Source of the DNA: Macrosoma leucophasiata
Lineage: Eukaryota > Arthropoda > Insecta > Lepidoptera > Hedylidae
Length of the DNA: 64,000 nucleotides
Assembly: GCA_036365455.1 (NCBI GenBank)
Contig: JAWQUS010000032.1
Span: 12,718,001 to 12,782,000, forward strand
Direction of reading: 5' to 3'
Position 1 is the stretch's first letter; each line of letters starts with the position of its first letter. The translations under genes and the position numbers were made by a program. This document shows, piece after piece, positions 62,661-64,000 of the stretch. Below the pieces are notes generated by a model. The model saw nothing but the letters and a program-made list of their open reading frames with translations, made no database searches and had not been told where the DNA came from.

Positions 62661-63346
62661 ATGTTGCAAAAATGGAGGGCGATGTCATTTTGATATTTTA
62701 ATTTTTTCTATTGTTTTTTTGATTATATACCTAGTACTCGGTAGGTAAATACTATCGAAATCGATTTCAAATTTTAAAAAAATCATCGGATCTTCTTTAA
62801 ATTGATTGATCGATTCGATACATAGTTTTTGATAATATGTGATGCACTAGTAAGATACAGATAGCATTCGTTTTGTTTTATCTACATAAGTACTATCCCC
62901 AAGCGTTAGCTGTATCGTGTATCGCCGCCATGTTTAACATGGTTGAAAATGATAAAATCGTTTGAATTAAATGTGGTTGTAACTTTAAAACTTCTTCTTG
63001 AATAAATTAATTGTATTTTTTTCGCATTCTTCTTTAATTTACCCATTTTTTGAGGACGTGTACGAACCAGAGCCGAGCTCGCAACATCTCCTTTAAACAG
63101 TACAAAACTATATCAACATTAAACTTACTCGTTAAGCCGATAGGGAATCCAAGCCACGTGGTCGGCGGGCGCCGGGCGGCGTCTTTGTCGGCGCATCAAA
63201 CGACACGCGCGACTACGAGAGAGTTTCAAGAAAGTTACTACCGAGAACCTGACAGATGCTGGATCATTCTACGAACGCGTGATTTTGGGAATGCTTTGGT
63301 CATTGGTATGGGAGAATGCCTATCGTGGTCCTATTTGTGAAGTCCA
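62661..63346. other. no feature recognised
   Basis: A GC-rich piece at 63155-63195 (GGTCGGCGGGCGCCGGGCGG) is unassigned. Confidence 0.35.
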
Positions 63347-63630
63347 TTTTTTTATGTAATGGAAGTGGCAAACAACAAGTTCACATTGATGTTAAGTGAT
63401 GACTGCAGCCTATAGACACCCACACAAAGATCAAGATCAAATTGCAGATGCGTGACCACTTCTGAGGCCAGAGGTGTTATGTCTCTGTGCCGGAAATTAC
63501 ATGGCCGTACATTATACCACCTGACCGGAACACGATAGTGCTGAACACTATCATTTAGCGGCAAGTATATTAGGTAATGCGCTGATGCCTACGCCCGCGA
63601 GCTCCGTCACTGGAGCTCTACCACCAGTAA
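63347..63630 (-). mobile_element. SINE-like family A, full copy
   Basis: GGTGGTAGAGCTCCAGTGAC at 63630 back to a T run at 63347, with a small loss of GCATGC near the tail. Confidence 0.88.
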
Positions 63631-63659
63631 AATGTACATGTATTTAAATATACCTATCT

Positions 63660-63780
63660 ATGTATCTTCACGCCAGGTCTCTAACGGGGTAGGCAGAGAA
63701 TGTGGAGCGTCAGATATCCCGGTCCTGACACACCTCCCGTGGACGCATTTCACGCCAATTCCTTCAAAAGACTATTGACC
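63660..63780 (-). repeat. repeat O, copy O4
   Basis: CTTCACGCCAGGTCTCTAAC, GATATCCCGGTCCTGACACA and CACGCCAATTCCTTC. Confidence 0.7.
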
Positions 63781-63782
63781 CC

Positions 63783-63855
63783 AACATAGAAATAGAAATA
63801 GAAAATATTTTTATTTCGAATAGATCTTTACAGATACTTTCAAAACGTCAAGATT
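63783..63855 (-). repeat. repeat R tail (R3)
   Basis: AGAAATAGAAATAGAAAATA and CAGATACTTTCAAAACGTC are the inverse of the R1 3' end. Confidence 0.75.
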
Positions 63856-63904
63856 GGTCGTATGGTAGGTCAGTCTTGGTATCTAAATATCCTCAATTTA
63901 TTTT

Positions 63905-64000
63905 ATTTAGAGAAGGTGGCAAACGCTTATGCAGTTCACATTGATGTGATGACTGCAGCCTATAAACACCCACACAAAGACCATAGGTCAAAATACAGAT
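63905..64000 (-). mobile_element. family A copy running off the window
   Basis: GGTGGCAAACGCTTATGC, TGACTGCAGCCTATAAAC and GACCATAGGTCAAAATACAG. The head would lie beyond 64000. Confidence 0.8.

Overview
This window looks like nuclear DNA from an insect, most probably a moth or butterfly. That is an inference from general AT-richness, many short ACCTACCTA-type runs, LINE 3' tails of the GCGGGCACAGCTAGT and CCGCCCCGGCTTCG types, and a degenerate mariner with insect-like transposase. No long intact host gene is visible. The window reads as an intron or intergenic region packed with short mobile elements, many nested. No operon, CRISPR array, rRNA gene or unquestionable tRNA gene was found.

Layout. 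0.4-10 kb: a hAT-type MITE, a GC-rich foldback (family T), a terminal-inverted-repeat element with a hairpin (AD), a tRNA-bearing element (F1), a GC-rich unique patch, and a 5S-derived SINE (J1) inside repeat L1. 10-20 kb: element F2, a 1.15 kb pogo-like transposon (S), a cluster with F3 and F4, a compound foldback (H plus B1), and SINE P. 20-30 kb: repeat R, two weak exon or promoter candidates, foldbacks C1 and T2, and foldbacks B3 and B4. 30.8-32.1 kb: a near full-length, broken mariner. 33-45 kb: local diverged duplications (AA, Y), SINEs A, J, N and P, a LINE RNase H scrap, and a GC-rich foldback (V). 45-64 kb: paired GC palindromes, more copies of A, B, C, J, L, M, N, O and P, an apparent duplicated exon (57.56 and 58.31 kb), a MULE-like element inside a 5S SINE, and tandem perfect hairpins at 62.4 kb.

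Family names are mine. A = about 280 bp SINE-like retroposon (about 27 copies or fragments). B, C, M, T, V, E = foldback MITEs. F = palindromic element with tRNA-like modules and 13-16 bp target duplications. J = 5S rRNA-derived SINE. N and P = tRNA-derived SINEs. L, O, R, X = dispersed repeats of unclear class. Q, AI, AG = LINE 3' tails. Nesting gives a relative chronology: J1 is younger than L1; A copies are younger than B3, B7 and C3; F3 is younger than a Q LINE tail; F4 is younger than foldback H; MULE-like K is younger than J5.

The strongest candidates for something undescribed are element F (two insertions with paralogous empty sites inside this same window), the duplicated exon-like pair, and the series of perfect palindromes with 1-5 nt spacers. 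Everything rests on reading by eye; no database search was possible.
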